Shown here: one piece after another, positions 8,043 to 16,036 of the stretch
Numbering within the stretch: position 1 is the stretch's first letter
Layout of the letters: the number at the start of each line of letters is the position of its first letter
Assembly: GCF_039521975.1 (NCBI RefSeq)
Contig: NZ_BAAACZ010000005.1
Coordinates: forward strand, 62,001 to 126,000
Direction: 5' to 3'
From: Alkalibacillus silvisoli
Lineage (GTDB): Bacteria > Bacillota > Bacilli > Bacillales > Alkalibacillaceae
Length of the DNA stretch: 64,000 nt
The notes under the pieces: generated by a model
What the model saw: the letters and a program-made list of their open reading frames with translations, nothing else
Told to the model about the DNA's origin: nothing
The model's database searches: none
Translations under genes and position numbers: made by a program

Positions 8043-8076
8043 AAAAAACTTGCCTGACACTAGGTACAAGCAAGTT
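8043..8076 (-). terminator. Terminator of the 8075 PepSY gene
   Basis: On the minus strand AACTTGC pairs with GCAAGTT and is followed by TTTTTGT. It overlaps the stop codon. Confidence 0.8.
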
Positions 8077-8644
8077 AACTAACATCTAATACAACTCCTG
8101 ATACTGCATCGACAATTACTTCAAAAAACAATTCATCATATTCAATACCAACTAAGTATATTAATTCGCCTTCTTCATCAAGTAATTCAGCTTTAACCGG
8201 TTTACCATTAACCGTTTCTAAAGCCAACTCAATCGCGTCTAACTTCTCAATCGTAGACTGATTATTTTTAGCTATTTGATCTGAATAGACTCGTCTAACC
8301 GTTTGATCAGGTGAATACTCTAAGTTAAATGAAACAACCTTTCCTCTAACACCATCAACGGTTAATTGATAATGATTCTTACCTTGAATTACCTTCACTT
8401 CAAATTGTTCATGACTATTTAACTCAACATCTTGTATTTGACCTTCAATCTTTTCACTTACGATCTGTTCTAGTTCATCATGTCCAATTAATCTTGTTGC
8501 ATTATACATAACATTCGCCTCCGTACCCGATTTATTTTCCGAGATGGAATGTTCTTGCTCTTTGTTTTCAAATGCTGTTAATCCAAATACACTTCCTAAT
8601 ACAAATGTGCTAGCGAATGTGCTGTAAATAAGTTTCTTTCGCAT
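8075..8644 (-). CDS. Secreted PepSY-domain protein
   Basis: 189 residues with a signal peptide (MRKKLIYSTFASTFVLGSVF). Two PepSY-like repeats follow. The first is around residues 50-115, with EQIVSEKIEGQIQDVEL then VDGVRGKVVSFNLEYS. The second is around 130-189, with AIELALETVNGKPVKAELL ending in the typical VDAVSGVVLDVS. PepSY domains act outside the cell, often as protease inhibitors or signalling modules. It is the last of four codirectional genes (response regulator, kinase, PepSY, PepSY), an order like B. subtilis ykoGHIJ. RBS GGAGG precedes the ATG. Confidence 0.8.
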   Translation of the reverse strand: MRKKLIYSTFASTFVLGSVFGLTAFENKEQEHSISENKSGTEANVMYNATRLIGHDELEQIVSEKIEGQIQDVELNSHEQFEVKVIQGKNHYQLTVDGVRGKVVSFNLEYSPDQTVRRVYSDQIAKNNQSTIEKLDAIELALETVNGKPVKAELLDEEGELIYLVGIEYDELFFEVIVDAVSGVVLDVS

Positions 8645-9008
8645 ATATATTCCTCCACGAATACTCGTTTCAACTCTACAATACCTAGTCTAGTCAACGA
8701 ACATGAGAAAAAAGAGATAATAGGATTAAAAAAAGATTAAAATTTGTATGAAGTCACACAAAACGAAAATCACGTGTCAATGCTTCATAATTTAGCCTAA
8801 ACGAAAAAATCACCGAAATGTCTGAAGAGTACATCAAGATATCATGAAATACACTGTTCATGGAGTTAGTGGCTATGAAATCGTAAATGATCTTGAGTGG
8901 TAGGAAACGAAGTAAATAATACTTAATTTTAAACCGGAGAGTGAACGAGTGTTTCTTATGTTTGAACCGTGGCAAAGTTTATTCTACTAAAAAGAAGAGG
9001 AAGATCAT
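8645..9008. other. 364-bp gap between the two PepSY genes
   Basis: AT-rich. The only frame (73 codons, minus strand from TTG at 8975) has no RBS, no clear start and no family resemblance, so I leave it uncalled. The left end near 8645-8750 probably holds the promoter of the 8075 gene. No stem-loop or repeat stands out. Confidence 0.4.
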
Positions 9009-9869
9009 TTACTCTTCCTCTTCTTCCTCTTCTTCGTCTTCTTCCTCTATTTCACGCTCGTCAAAGGCAACAGAATGAATTTCTCCTGAAAAGGCATTGA
9101 TTTGAGCAGTGGCCTGTTCTTCTTCGTTAATAGCAATGGTTATGAAGTAATACAAACCACCATCCACTTCACGAAGGTCAATCTCTAGAACATCCCCTTC
9201 AATCTCACTTAATCCAATCTCAATAGCCTCTTCCTCTGTAACGACCGTTTCAGGTGTTTTTCGTTCTGATTCTAAGGAAAGGACCGAACCCTCATAAGCA
9301 TCAATCATCATCTCATAAATCATTTCGTCATCTTCAACCGTTATTTCATAATATGGTTGTTCACTTTCAACCAATTCTAAATATGTCACTTCACCACTTT
9401 GTTCGTTTAAAGCAATCGTTGTCATTTCTTCATATGAAAGGATGGTTGGCTCATCCTCATTCGCCTCTTCATCTTCTTGAGGCTCTTCTTCTATTTCTTC
9501 ATCATTATCTTCTTGCAAAGCGCCTGGATCACTTTCTTCAGGGGATTGCTCTTCTTCAACTTCCTCATTTTCTTGTTGTTCACCTTCATAAATTTCTTCA
9601 CGAATCACGCGATCAATATATCCATTTTCTTTCTCCACCAAGACCCGGTACACACCTGTTTTCAACTCTATTTCAAACTCATAATGTGAATTTGTTTCAC
9701 GCACTTCTGTGATTTTTCCTTGAAAACGTTCATTAACTTGCCTCTCTGCTTCCTGTTGTGATAATTGTTCAGCTGAAGCGGTTGAGAAAACAAATTGCTG
9801 TGCAATGATAAAGATGATGACTGTCATTATAGTACCTATTATGAGCCATGTGATCTGATTTTGTTTCAT
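9009..9869 (-). CDS. Membrane-anchored PepSY protein with long acidic linker and tail
   Basis: About 286 residues. An N-terminal anchor (ITWLIIGTIMTVIIFIIAQQF) is followed by a PepSY-like repeat (about 35-90), then ~50 residues almost wholly Glu/Asp/Gln with Ser and Pro. Two more PepSY-like repeats follow (about 145-200 and 205-270), and the tail is a run of Glu and Asp. The extreme acidity fits a protein exposed to high salt. Start choice: AGGG lies 9 nt before the fourth codon ATG (9869) but touches the first ATG (9878), so 9869 is preferred. It lies 72 bp downstream of the sensor kinase, hence probably supplies or modulates its signal. Confidence 0.8.
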   Translation of the reverse strand: MKQNQITWLIIGTIMTVIIFIIAQQFVFSTASAEQLSQQEAERQVNERFQGKITEVRETNSHYEFEIELKTGVYRVLVEKENGYIDRVIREEIYEGEQQENEEVEEEQSPEESDPGALQEDNDEEIEEEPQEDEEANEDEPTILSYEEMTTIALNEQSGEVTYLELVESEQPYYEITVEDDEMIYEMMIDAYEGSVLSLESERKTPETVVTEEEAIEIGLSEIEGDVLEIDLREVDGGLYYFITIAINEEEQATAQINAFSGEIHSVAFDEREIEEEDEEEEEEEE

Positions 9870-9941
9870 GTTAACCATCCCTGTTCATTTCCGTTTACTT
9901 CAATTTTAAACCATTAAGATTAAAATTTAATTAAAAATGAG

Positions 9942-11285
9942 TTAAAAATAAAGCGTAACAACTGTCCCTCTACCTTCTTCACTGACTAATTGAATGTCAA
10001 TATTTAATGCATCCGCTACTTCTTTTGCTAATGTTAAACCTAAGCCACTTCCCCCTGTTTGACGATGGCGTGCTTCATCAACACGGTAAAATCGTTCAAA
10101 CACACGCTCTTGATGGTACTTTGAAATCCCAACTCCATAATCTTGTATATGAATCGCAGGTTTATGATTATGTTGACTTAAGGTCAGATCAATTGGTTGT
10201 TCACTATATTTAAGCGCATTGTCTAGTAAGATATAAAGTAGTTGAGTTAGTTTTTGCTCATCCGTTTTTAAATAGTAAGAGTCTTTAGAATGAAAGCGAA
10301 TTTCCCTTTCATAACCTTGTGATAAATGATCACTAACTGTTTGTAACAATTGATTAAGGTGAACATTAGTGACACGGATTTGCCAATCTTGATCACGTTT
10401 AGCAAGTAGCAATAATTGATCTGTTAAGTCCTTCATACGTAGCGATTCAGAGTGAATGGCTTCAATGGCTTCCTCAATAACCTCAGGACGCTCTAGACCA
10501 TGACGCTTTACTAAGTTCGCATACGATTCAACTACAGTAATTGGCGTTCTTAACTCATGTGAAGCATTGGAGACAAACTGTTCTTGTTTTTCATAATTTT
10601 GTTGTAGTAATGCAATCATATCGTTAAATGTCTCACTCATGGTATACAATTCATCTTTTGACTGACGTTTAAGTGGAATTTGTTTAAACGTTTGGCTTTC
10701 TTTAATATCATTCATCGTCTTAATCAATGACTTAATCGGCTCTAAAATTAAATCTGCTAACAATTTTCCAGATACAATCACAGGCACAACAGCGATTAAC
10801 ACAACGAATAACAATACGAGCATTAAGTTATTTAAACTTTCCTCGATATGAGTTATATTTTCAATTACTTGAACGTAAACAACTTGTCCATCTTGCCAAA
10901 TCATGGGCTCTTGAACAAAAGCTAATGAATCAGAATCAGCATCATCAAACAAGAAGACATGTCGTCCTCTTTCTTCTGGTAATGTTAACTGATACATTCC
11001 GATTTGTTCACCTGATGTTATGGATGTCATCATACTAAAATCAGAATCAAGCACACGAATAGAGCCATTAGAAGGAACATAAGCACGTAATAAATCGTCT
11101 ATTGGAATGGATTCATCAACATCACTTAAATTCATCACCATATGATCAACATCTGCTTGCAAGCGGTCTAATTCGCCTTCATATGTGTGATCTTTAAATA
11201 AATAATAGATCGAAACCGCAAAGGCTATTAATAAAATAATAAATAAACCAGTTGTATAAAGGAAAATTTTATTTCTTAGCTTCAT
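9942..11285 (-). CDS. Sensor histidine kinase (HAMP-HisKA-HATPase)
   Basis: Membrane kinase of a two-component system, 447 residues. TM1 spans about 8-29. An extracytoplasmic sensor domain of ~115 residues and TM2 (LMLVLLFVVLIAVVPVIVSG) follow, then HAMP, the H-box with phospho-acceptor His243 in SNASHELRTPI, and a catalytic domain with N-box (LLDNALKY), DYGVGI and GSGLGLTLAKE. RBS AAGGA precedes the ATG. Its start overlaps the end of the response regulator by 17 bp, so the two are translationally coupled. The pair with downstream PepSY genes matches YkoG/YkoH of B. subtilis in arrangement. The signal is unknown. Confidence 0.92.
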   Translation of the reverse strand: MKLRNKIFLYTTGLFIILLIAFAVSIYYLFKDHTYEGELDRLQADVDHMVMNLSDVDESIPIDDLLRAYVPSNGSIRVLDSDFSMMTSITSGEQIGMYQLTLPEERGRHVFLFDDADSDSLAFVQEPMIWQDGQVVYVQVIENITHIEESLNNLMLVLLFVVLIAVVPVIVSGKLLADLILEPIKSLIKTMNDIKESQTFKQIPLKRQSKDELYTMSETFNDMIALLQQNYEKQEQFVSNASHELRTPITVVESYANLVKRHGLERPEVIEEAIEAIHSESLRMKDLTDQLLLLAKRDQDWQIRVTNVHLNQLLQTVSDHLSQGYEREIRFHSKDSYYLKTDEQKLTQLLYILLDNALKYSEQPIDLTLSQHNHKPAIHIQDYGVGISKYHQERVFERFYRVDEARHRQTGGSGLGLTLAKEVADALNIDIQLVSEEGRGTVVTLYF

Positions 11286-11964
11286 AAGAATCCTTCATTA
11301 CATATCCAACACCACGAACGGTATGAATGAGTGGCTTTTCTTCTTGTTGGTCGACCTTTTTTCTTAGATAGCGAATATATACATCCACAACATTCGTATC
11401 TCCAACAAAATCATAGCCCCATACAGTATCTAAAATTTGTTCACGTGTCAGTACTTGCTTTCGGTTTGTCATAAAATAAACGAGCAAATCAAACTCTTTC
11501 GGCGTTAACTCCATTGTCCGTTCACCACGGAAAACTTCACGCGTAGACGAATTTAATCGAAGGTCTTCAAAGGATAACCATTCCCCTACTTCCATTTCTT
11601 CAGGTTTGGGCCGTAGATTAACACGAATTCGCGCTAACAACTCTTCAATTTGAAACGGCTTTGTCACGTAATCTTGAGCACCTGAATCTAACCCAGTTAC
11701 TTTATCTTCAACTGCATCTTTTGCTGTAAGCATAATGACAGGTGTTTGTTCATCGTCTGTTCGCAATCGTCGCAACAATTCTAACCCACTCATTTCTGGA
11801 AGCATTATATCTAATAAGATTAAGTCCCACTCATTCGTGCGAAATTGCTCTAACGCTTCGAATCCCGTTTTAGCTTTCGTTACTTGATAACCTTCAAATT
11901 CTAGTTCCAACTCCAATACCCGCGCGATTTTCGCCTCATCTTCCACGACTAAAATATGCGTCAT
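11269..11964 (-). CDS. OmpR/PhoB-family response regulator
   Basis: 231 residues: receiver domain with the acidic pair ED near residue 10, phospho-acceptor Asp52 in LILLDIMLPEMSG, Thr in VIMLTAKD and Lys in YVTKPF. A winged-helix DNA-binding domain follows, with ELTPKEFDLLVYF and VRGVGYVMK. The start is set at ATG 11964 (MTHILVVEDEAK) because AAGGTGA lies just before it. The longer frame to 12018 has no RBS and adds non-homologous residues. It is the first gene of the kinase/PepSY operon and likely autoregulates it. Confidence 0.93.
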   Translation of the reverse strand: MTHILVVEDEAKIARVLELELEFEGYQVTKAKTGFEALEQFRTNEWDLILLDIMLPEMSGLELLRRLRTDDEQTPVIMLTAKDAVEDKVTGLDSGAQDYVTKPFQIEELLARIRVNLRPKPEEMEVGEWLSFEDLRLNSSTREVFRGERTMELTPKEFDLLVYFMTNRKQVLTREQILDTVWGYDFVGDTNVVDVYIRYLRKKVDQQEEKPLIHTVRGVGYVMKDSYEAKK

Positions 11965-12073
11965 CTTATCACCTTCTAAATGATTTTTAACGTCTCTTTT
12001 ATTAAAATATGATACCATAAAGGGAGCAAAACGTTACATAAAGAAGCTTAAAACGATCAAGAGGTGTTATGAA

Positions 12074-12373
12074 ATGTTAACCTGCGCCAATTGTAATTAC
12101 CAATTCCAATACAAAGAAGCCTTACCCTTTAGTTGGAAAACCCGTGTTGGGCATACTTGTCCGAATTGCGATGAAAAACAGTATTACACTGCTTCTAGTC
12201 GCAAACGTTCGTTTAACATCACAATTATTGCGTTTATTTTGATCATTTTCTTAAATGCCATTGATGTTCCTTTTACAATCATTTTATTAGTAGCTGCCGC
12301 TGTTATCGTGGCCATGATTTTTTTATCACCGTATATTTATAAGTTATCAAGTGAAGAGGAACCAATGTGGTAG
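12074..12373 (+). CDS. Zinc-ribbon membrane protein (cxxc_20_cxxc type)
   Basis: 99 residues. Residues 4-32 form a zinc ribbon with C4xxC7 and C29xxC32, spaced as in the TIGR04104-type cxxc_20_cxxc family. Two transmembrane segments follow (FNITIIAFILIIFLNAID and VPFTIILLVAAAVIVAMIFL). RBS GAGGTG lies 7 nt before the ATG. It is followed 15 bp later by the DCC oxidoreductase on the same strand. Function unknown. Confidence 0.8.
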   Translation: MLTCANCNYQFQYKEALPFSWKTRVGHTCPNCDEKQYYTASSRKRSFNITIIAFILIIFLNAIDVPFTIILLVAAAVIVAMIFLSPYIYKLSSEEEPMW

Positions 12374-12388
12374 CTGAAAGGGGATTTT

Positions 12389-12778
12389 ATGAAAGTTGTC
12401 ATTCTTTTTGATGGTGTATGTAATCTCTGTAATGGGGTCGTTCAGTTTCTAATTAAACGTGACTCAAATGATGTCTTTCGTTTTGCCGCCTTACAAAGTC
12501 AATTAGGCGAAAGAATAACAAACAATATAAAGCAATCAAACTTAGATAGCATCATCGTCATTACAAATGACAAAGTCTATACACGTTCAGAAGCCGCCTT
12601 ACAAATCATTAAACAAATGGATGGTGCTTGGAGATTTCTATACCTTCTACGCATCATTCCCAAGCCATTAAGAGATCATTTATATGACATGATTGCAAGA
12701 AATCGGAGCAAGTTGTTCGGACAAAGAGAAACCTGCATGATGCCAACACCTGAGTTAAAGCGGAAGTTTTTGAGTTAA
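12389..12778 (+). CDS. DCC-family thiol-disulfide oxidoreductase (DUF393)
   Basis: 129 residues with the defining N-terminal motif LFDGVCNLCNGVVQFLI. The D-x-x-C-x-x-C arrangement uses D8, C11 and C14, and the family is predicted to have a thioredoxin-like fold. The end has the usual LFGQRETCMMPT, supplying a further Cys. B. subtilis YuxK is a relative. RBS AAAGGGG precedes the ATG, with 15 bp from the zinc-ribbon gene, so they may be co-transcribed. The physiological thiol partner is unknown. Confidence 0.88.
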   Translation: MKVVILFDGVCNLCNGVVQFLIKRDSNDVFRFAALQSQLGERITNNIKQSNLDSIIVITNDKVYTRSEAALQIIKQMDGAWRFLYLLRIIPKPLRDHLYDMIARNRSKLFGQRETCMMPTPELKRKFLS

Positions 12779-12890
12779 ATAAAAGCTTAAGTTAGTTCGG
12801 TTAGTGTCGACATCAAGATCACCTTAAAGTATTAACAATATAACAACAGGTTATAGAGATCACTTAAAGGAGATCAAGCAAGGGCTAACT

Positions 12891-12912
12891 GTATCGTATA
12901 GGTATCGTATAG
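12891..12912 (+). repeat. 11-bp tandem repeat upstream of the Fic gene
   Basis: GTATCGTATAG occurs twice without a gap, ending 36 bp before the Fic start codon. The spacing of one helical turn suggests a regulator binding site, possibly the Fic protein or its partner. No direct support. Confidence 0.45.
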
Positions 12913-12948
12913 CGATCAGTGACTTTTTAAATAAAGGTGTGAAAGTAC

Positions 12949-13605
12949 ATGGAAGATCAATTTAATTTATCTTTAAACGAAAACATATTCTTAGCTAAAA
13001 AAACATTAGTCGAGAATATTTATTATGCTGCTAAAATAGAAGGCGTTAATGTTACCTTCCCACAAACAAAGACTATACTAGAGGGTGTTTCGGTTAGCAA
13101 CTTAAATATGGACGATGTACAAAAAATATTAAATTTAAGAAATGCTTGGCGATATACCTTAAACCATATTGAACAACCATTTGTTTTAGAATTTATTAAA
13201 AAGATCAATGAATTTGTTGCATATAACGAAAGTATTGATTGGGGTGTATTGCGTTATGGTAACGTTGGTATATCAGGTGTGAACTATCAACCCACTATCC
13301 CTGTTGAAAGTGAAGTTAATAAACACATACATGATATTCTAAGCATCCCATGTGTAACCGAGCGTGCTTTAACTTATATGTTATGGGCAATGCGAGAACA
13401 GTTATTTTGGGACGGCAATAAACGAACAAGCCTAATTGCAGCCAATAAAATATTAATCAAAAATGGAAAAGGTATCATCACAATTGAGGAATCTAAATTA
13501 GAAGAATTCAACGAAAGACTAACTAAATTTTATGAAACAAATGATTACAGTCAGATCATTTACTTTTTGTACGATAGCTGTCTATACGGAATAGACTATA
13601 AATGA
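12949..13605 (+). CDS. Fic/DOC family protein with atypical active-site motif
   Basis: 218 residues. The Fic core reads Q151-L-F-W-D-G-N-K-R159 followed by TSLIAANKILI. Canonical Fic enzymes have HxFx(D/E)GNGR and transfer AMP or another nucleotide part to hydroxyls of a target protein. Here the catalytic His position is Gln and the second Gly is Lys, as in DOC-like NKR motifs. From memory, Gln-type members occur in Firmicutes, so this is a subgroup and not a random lesion. No separate antitoxin gene is visible; an inhibitory helix could be within the N-terminal half (AAKIEGVNVT resembles the AxxxEGN region of some Fic proteins). RBS AAAGGTG. It has its own terminator. Confidence 0.8.
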   Translation: MEDQFNLSLNENIFLAKKTLVENIYYAAKIEGVNVTFPQTKTILEGVSVSNLNMDDVQKILNLRNAWRYTLNHIEQPFVLEFIKKINEFVAYNESIDWGVLRYGNVGISGVNYQPTIPVESEVNKHIHDILSIPCVTERALTYMLWAMREQLFWDGNKRTSLIAANKILIKNGKGIITIEESKLEEFNERLTKFYETNDYSQIIYFLYDSCLYGIDYK

Positions 13606-13608
13606 GTA

Positions 13609-13638
13609 AGTCACAGGACATAAATCTGTGGCTTTTTT
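13609..13638 (+). terminator. Terminator of the Fic gene
   Basis: GTCACAG pairs with CTGTGGC and is followed by TTTTTTAT, starting 4 bp after the stop codon. Confidence 0.8.
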
Positions 13639-13669
13639 ATTTGTAAGACACGACTGACTAGATGTCCTC

Positions 13670-13700
13670 TGTAGCTTTCAACAATTATAAAGCTACAGCG
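13670..13700. repeat. Perfect inverted repeat between the Fic and CoxG-like genes
   Basis: CTGTAGCTTT and AAAGCTACAG are separated by 10 nt. No T run follows on either strand, so it is more likely an operator or structured RNA than a terminator. Confidence 0.5.
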
Positions 13701-13830
13701 TTAATCAACAAGTGGTTTCGCAGGTTCTTAAGGCAGATTAAATCAATAATAACATCATTTATAATAATCGTAGGTGTAATTGTGTCCTCATAGTATTTTT
13801 GAATTAAAAGGTATTAGGGCATTGCCAATA

Positions 13831-14283
13831 TTATTTTGCTACTGCCATTTTACATATTCGATTAGATACAGCTGTCGTTAAGCGCTTTGACGTTTGGGGA
13901 ACGAGACTTTTTAATACGGAGTTAATAACAGGTCCCTTCATCCCTTTTGCTGTAACATTTAAGCTTCCACTTATTTTCGTGCTTGTTTCCATTATTTTTT
14001 TGGCGTGAAAATAACCATGACCGACTACATTTTCATTTATTCCGATTAATTTAAACGTGACCTTTTCTAACTCGATCGATTCCTGTATTTCTACTTTTAG
14101 CGCGACAGTCTTATACATCCTGCCAACTTCACCTTTGAAGGTCCATGTTGAATGACGATCATTTATGATTTCATGATTTAGATAACCTGGAACTAAGGGT
14201 GCCCAGTTATCCATTTGACTGACAAAGTCCCAAACGATGTCAATCGGAACATTCACTTCCACATGATGTGTACCACTTGGCAT
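13831..14283 (-). CDS. SRPBCC/CoxG-family lipid-binding-fold protein
   Basis: 150 residues of the START-like fold. The beginning (HHVEVNVPIDIVWDFVSQMDNWAPLVPGY) matches the CoxG (carbon monoxide dehydrogenase subunit G) branch, and the C-terminal region (ISGSLNVTAKGMKGPVINSVLKS) matches its final strand and helix. No CO dehydrogenase genes are nearby, so a role in CO oxidation is unlikely. Such stand-alone proteins are thought to bind hydrophobic ligands. RBS GGAGTGG precedes the ATG. Confidence 0.75.
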   Translation of the reverse strand: MPSGTHHVEVNVPIDIVWDFVSQMDNWAPLVPGYLNHEIINDRHSTWTFKGEVGRMYKTVALKVEIQESIELEKVTFKLIGINENVVGHGYFHAKKIMETSTKISGSLNVTAKGMKGPVINSVLKSLVPQTSKRLTTAVSNRICKMAVAK

Positions 14284-14349
14284 TCGCCACCACTCCTATA
14301 CTAGTTTCACGTTTAACTATATGCACACCTCTGGTCGTCCTATACAAAA

Positions 14350-14390
14350 ATTAAGCACGTGTAGCTTTTTTAATTACTCACGTGCTTAAA
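14350..14390 (-). terminator. Terminator of the CAP-domain lipoprotein gene
   Basis: TTAAGCACGTG pairs with CACGTGCTTAA around a 17-nt loop, with T runs on the minus-strand side, just after the stop at 14395. Confidence 0.8.
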
Positions 14391-14394
14391 ATTT

Positions 14395-15288
14395 TTATTT
14401 TACGATGAACATTTGCGTCCAATAAGGGCTCATTTGACCACTATCTTCATAGCCTACACCAATATGTGTCCATTGATCATTTAATATATTTTCACGGTGC
14501 CCTTCACTATTCATCCAATTATTTACCGCTTCATCAGCTGAATGCTGACCAGCAGCAATATTTTCAGATGCACCAGTATAAGACACATCGTAATGGTCTA
14601 ACATGTCAAATGGAGAGCCATAAGTTGGTGAGTTATGACTGAAATAATTATTATCTGCCATATCCACTGACTTACGTTGTGCAACATCTGTTAATTCATT
14701 GTCTAACTCAACTGGGTTTAAACCATGCTCTTCACGCTGTTCATTCGTTAAACGAACAACTTCTTCAATCACACTTTGATCAGTCTCGACATCAGTTGTT
14801 TGGTCTTGATCTTGTTGACCTGGTTCACCCACTTCATCATCTGCTTCTGGTGAATCTTCACGTTGTTGGTCTTGTTGGCCTTGTTGACCTTCGTCACGTC
14901 CTTGCTGTCTTCCTTGGCCATGTTCACGCTGACCTTCTTGACCGCGTAAAATATCACCTAATCCATCCTGACCTTGTTGGCCTCGCTGATTATCACCACG
15001 ACGGTTATTAAAATTGAACGGCTCCCAATCGTTTACATTTTCACGTCCACGCATTTGATAATTGATATCATTTGTTTCATAAGGAAAACGTAAATTATCT
15101 TGATTTTGTCGATTGTAATAAGGATGAGTATTACGATTACCGTCTTGACGCTCACCTGTATTTAATTGTGTAATATTTTGATCGTCACCAGTTTGACGTT
15201 GTTGTGCCTCATCTCCCGTCTGACATGCTGCTGTAAAAAGTAATGCCATCGCAATCATACTTAAAATTGAATTTCTAAACCTTTTCAT
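14395..15288 (-). CDS. CAP-domain (SCP/YkwD-like) lipoprotein
   Basis: 297 residues. The signal peptide ends in the lipobox LFTAAC, so it is a lipoprotein on the outer face of the membrane. A ~130-residue linker is extremely rich in Gln, Arg, Gly, Asp and Asn. The C-terminal ~120 residues are a CAP domain: VRLTNEQREEHGLNPVELD, FSHNSPTYGSPF, ASENIAAGQ and SEGHRENILN, including the conserved His-Glu residues. This resembles YkwD-type proteins of Bacillaceae. Start: ATG 15288 has AAAGGAG 7 nt upstream, whereas the longer frame to 15309 has none. The exact activity of CAP proteins is not established. Confidence 0.88.
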   Translation of the reverse strand: MKRFRNSILSMIAMALLFTAACQTGDEAQQRQTGDDQNITQLNTGERQDGNRNTHPYYNRQNQDNLRFPYETNDINYQMRGRENVNDWEPFNFNNRRGDNQRGQQGQDGLGDILRGQEGQREHGQGRQQGRDEGQQGQQDQQREDSPEADDEVGEPGQQDQDQTTDVETDQSVIEEVVRLTNEQREEHGLNPVELDNELTDVAQRKSVDMADNNYFSHNSPTYGSPFDMLDHYDVSYTGASENIAAGQHSADEAVNNWMNSEGHRENILNDQWTHIGVGYEDSGQMSPYWTQMFIVK

Positions 15289-15419
15289 CTTGATGCTCCT
15301 TTCAATCATGATGCACTTCTATTTTTAGTTTTATGGCTTAAAATATACCGCTCATAAGATGGTAATTTTTAATGTGAGAAATCCATCAAAACCCCGTATT
15401 GCTGCTCATTTAAAAGTTA

Positions 15420-15448
15420 AAATCGCCGGTTTCATCCGGCGATTTCTT
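15420..15448 (-). terminator. Terminator of the 15455 gene
   Basis: AAATCGCCGG pairs with CCGGCGATTT around a 6-nt loop, with T residues on both sides. It is probably bidirectional. Confidence 0.85.
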
Positions 15449-15454
15449 TATGAC

Positions 15455-15955
15455 CTATATGGACTCAGCAACCCCCATTAATTTATAATGCCTTACTTCT
15501 TGTTGGTAACTATTTATGACAATGCTGTAAGTCTGGTCATACTTATCCATATAAAGCCAGCTCACATCTGGGTCTTTTGAGTCTTCATCGACATCAACAA
15601 TAAACACCTCAGTACCATCACTTAACTCATATGTATGACTGTCACTTGGAAGTTCATTTCGTGACTCAGAAGTTAAATGAACATGAAAAACACGATCATC
15701 ATCTTCACCTACGACTGCAATGGATAACCCGTTCTCATTTACTTTGCCAAAAAAATGCTCACCTTGAAAAGGAATTTTCGATGGTAAATAAACTTGTTGT
15801 TCGATCTGTTCTTCATATTGATCAAGTGCTGATAATAAATCCGTATACCCTAACTTCTCATAAACCTCTGTTATAGAAAGTTCACGATCCTCAAACGCAT
15901 AAATAGACGGTTGAACGGTTAACATGATGATGACAGCTAAACTTGCAACACGCAT
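15455..15955 (-). CDS. Secreted protein of unknown function
   Basis: 166 residues with a signal peptide (RVASLAVIIMLTVQPSIYAF). The mature part is acidic, with the block PSKIPFQGEHFFGKVNENG and alternating hydrophobic strands, perhaps a DUF4367-like beta fold, though I cannot confirm that. RBS GAGGTGA lies before the ATG. It is monocistronic, between terminators. Confidence 0.7.
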   Translation of the reverse strand: MRVASLAVIIMLTVQPSIYAFEDRELSITEVYEKLGYTDLLSALDQYEEQIEQQVYLPSKIPFQGEHFFGKVNENGLSIAVVGEDDDRVFHVHLTSESRNELPSDSHTYELSDGTEVFIVDVDEDSKDPDVSWLYMDKYDQTYSIVINSYQQEVRHYKLMGVAESI

Positions 15956-16003
15956 CGTATCACCTCAGGATTAGCATGAGTTACTTATTAATAATTTATA
16001 CAA

Positions 16004-16034
16004 AAATAAAGCCGCCCCATTATGAGACGACTTA
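16004..16034 (-). terminator. Terminator of the PLP-enzyme/doeA operon
   Basis: AAGTCGTC pairs with GGCGGCTT (two G-U pairs) around a 9-nt loop and is followed by TTTATTTTTG on the minus strand. Confidence 0.7.
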
Positions 16035-16036
16035 AC

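Noticed and set aside
8754..8975. 73-codon frame with a basic N-terminus
   Set aside because: TTG start without RBS, no family resemblance, in an AT-rich gap. I could not tell it from chance.
9254..9712. 152-codon frame opposite the acidic PepSY gene
   Set aside because: A His/Leu/Phe-rich shadow of the Glu/Asp codons on the other strand.
14679..15011. 110-codon plus-strand frame and 62-codon frame inside the CAP lipoprotein gene
   Set aside because: Shadows of the Gln-rich linker; no RBS.
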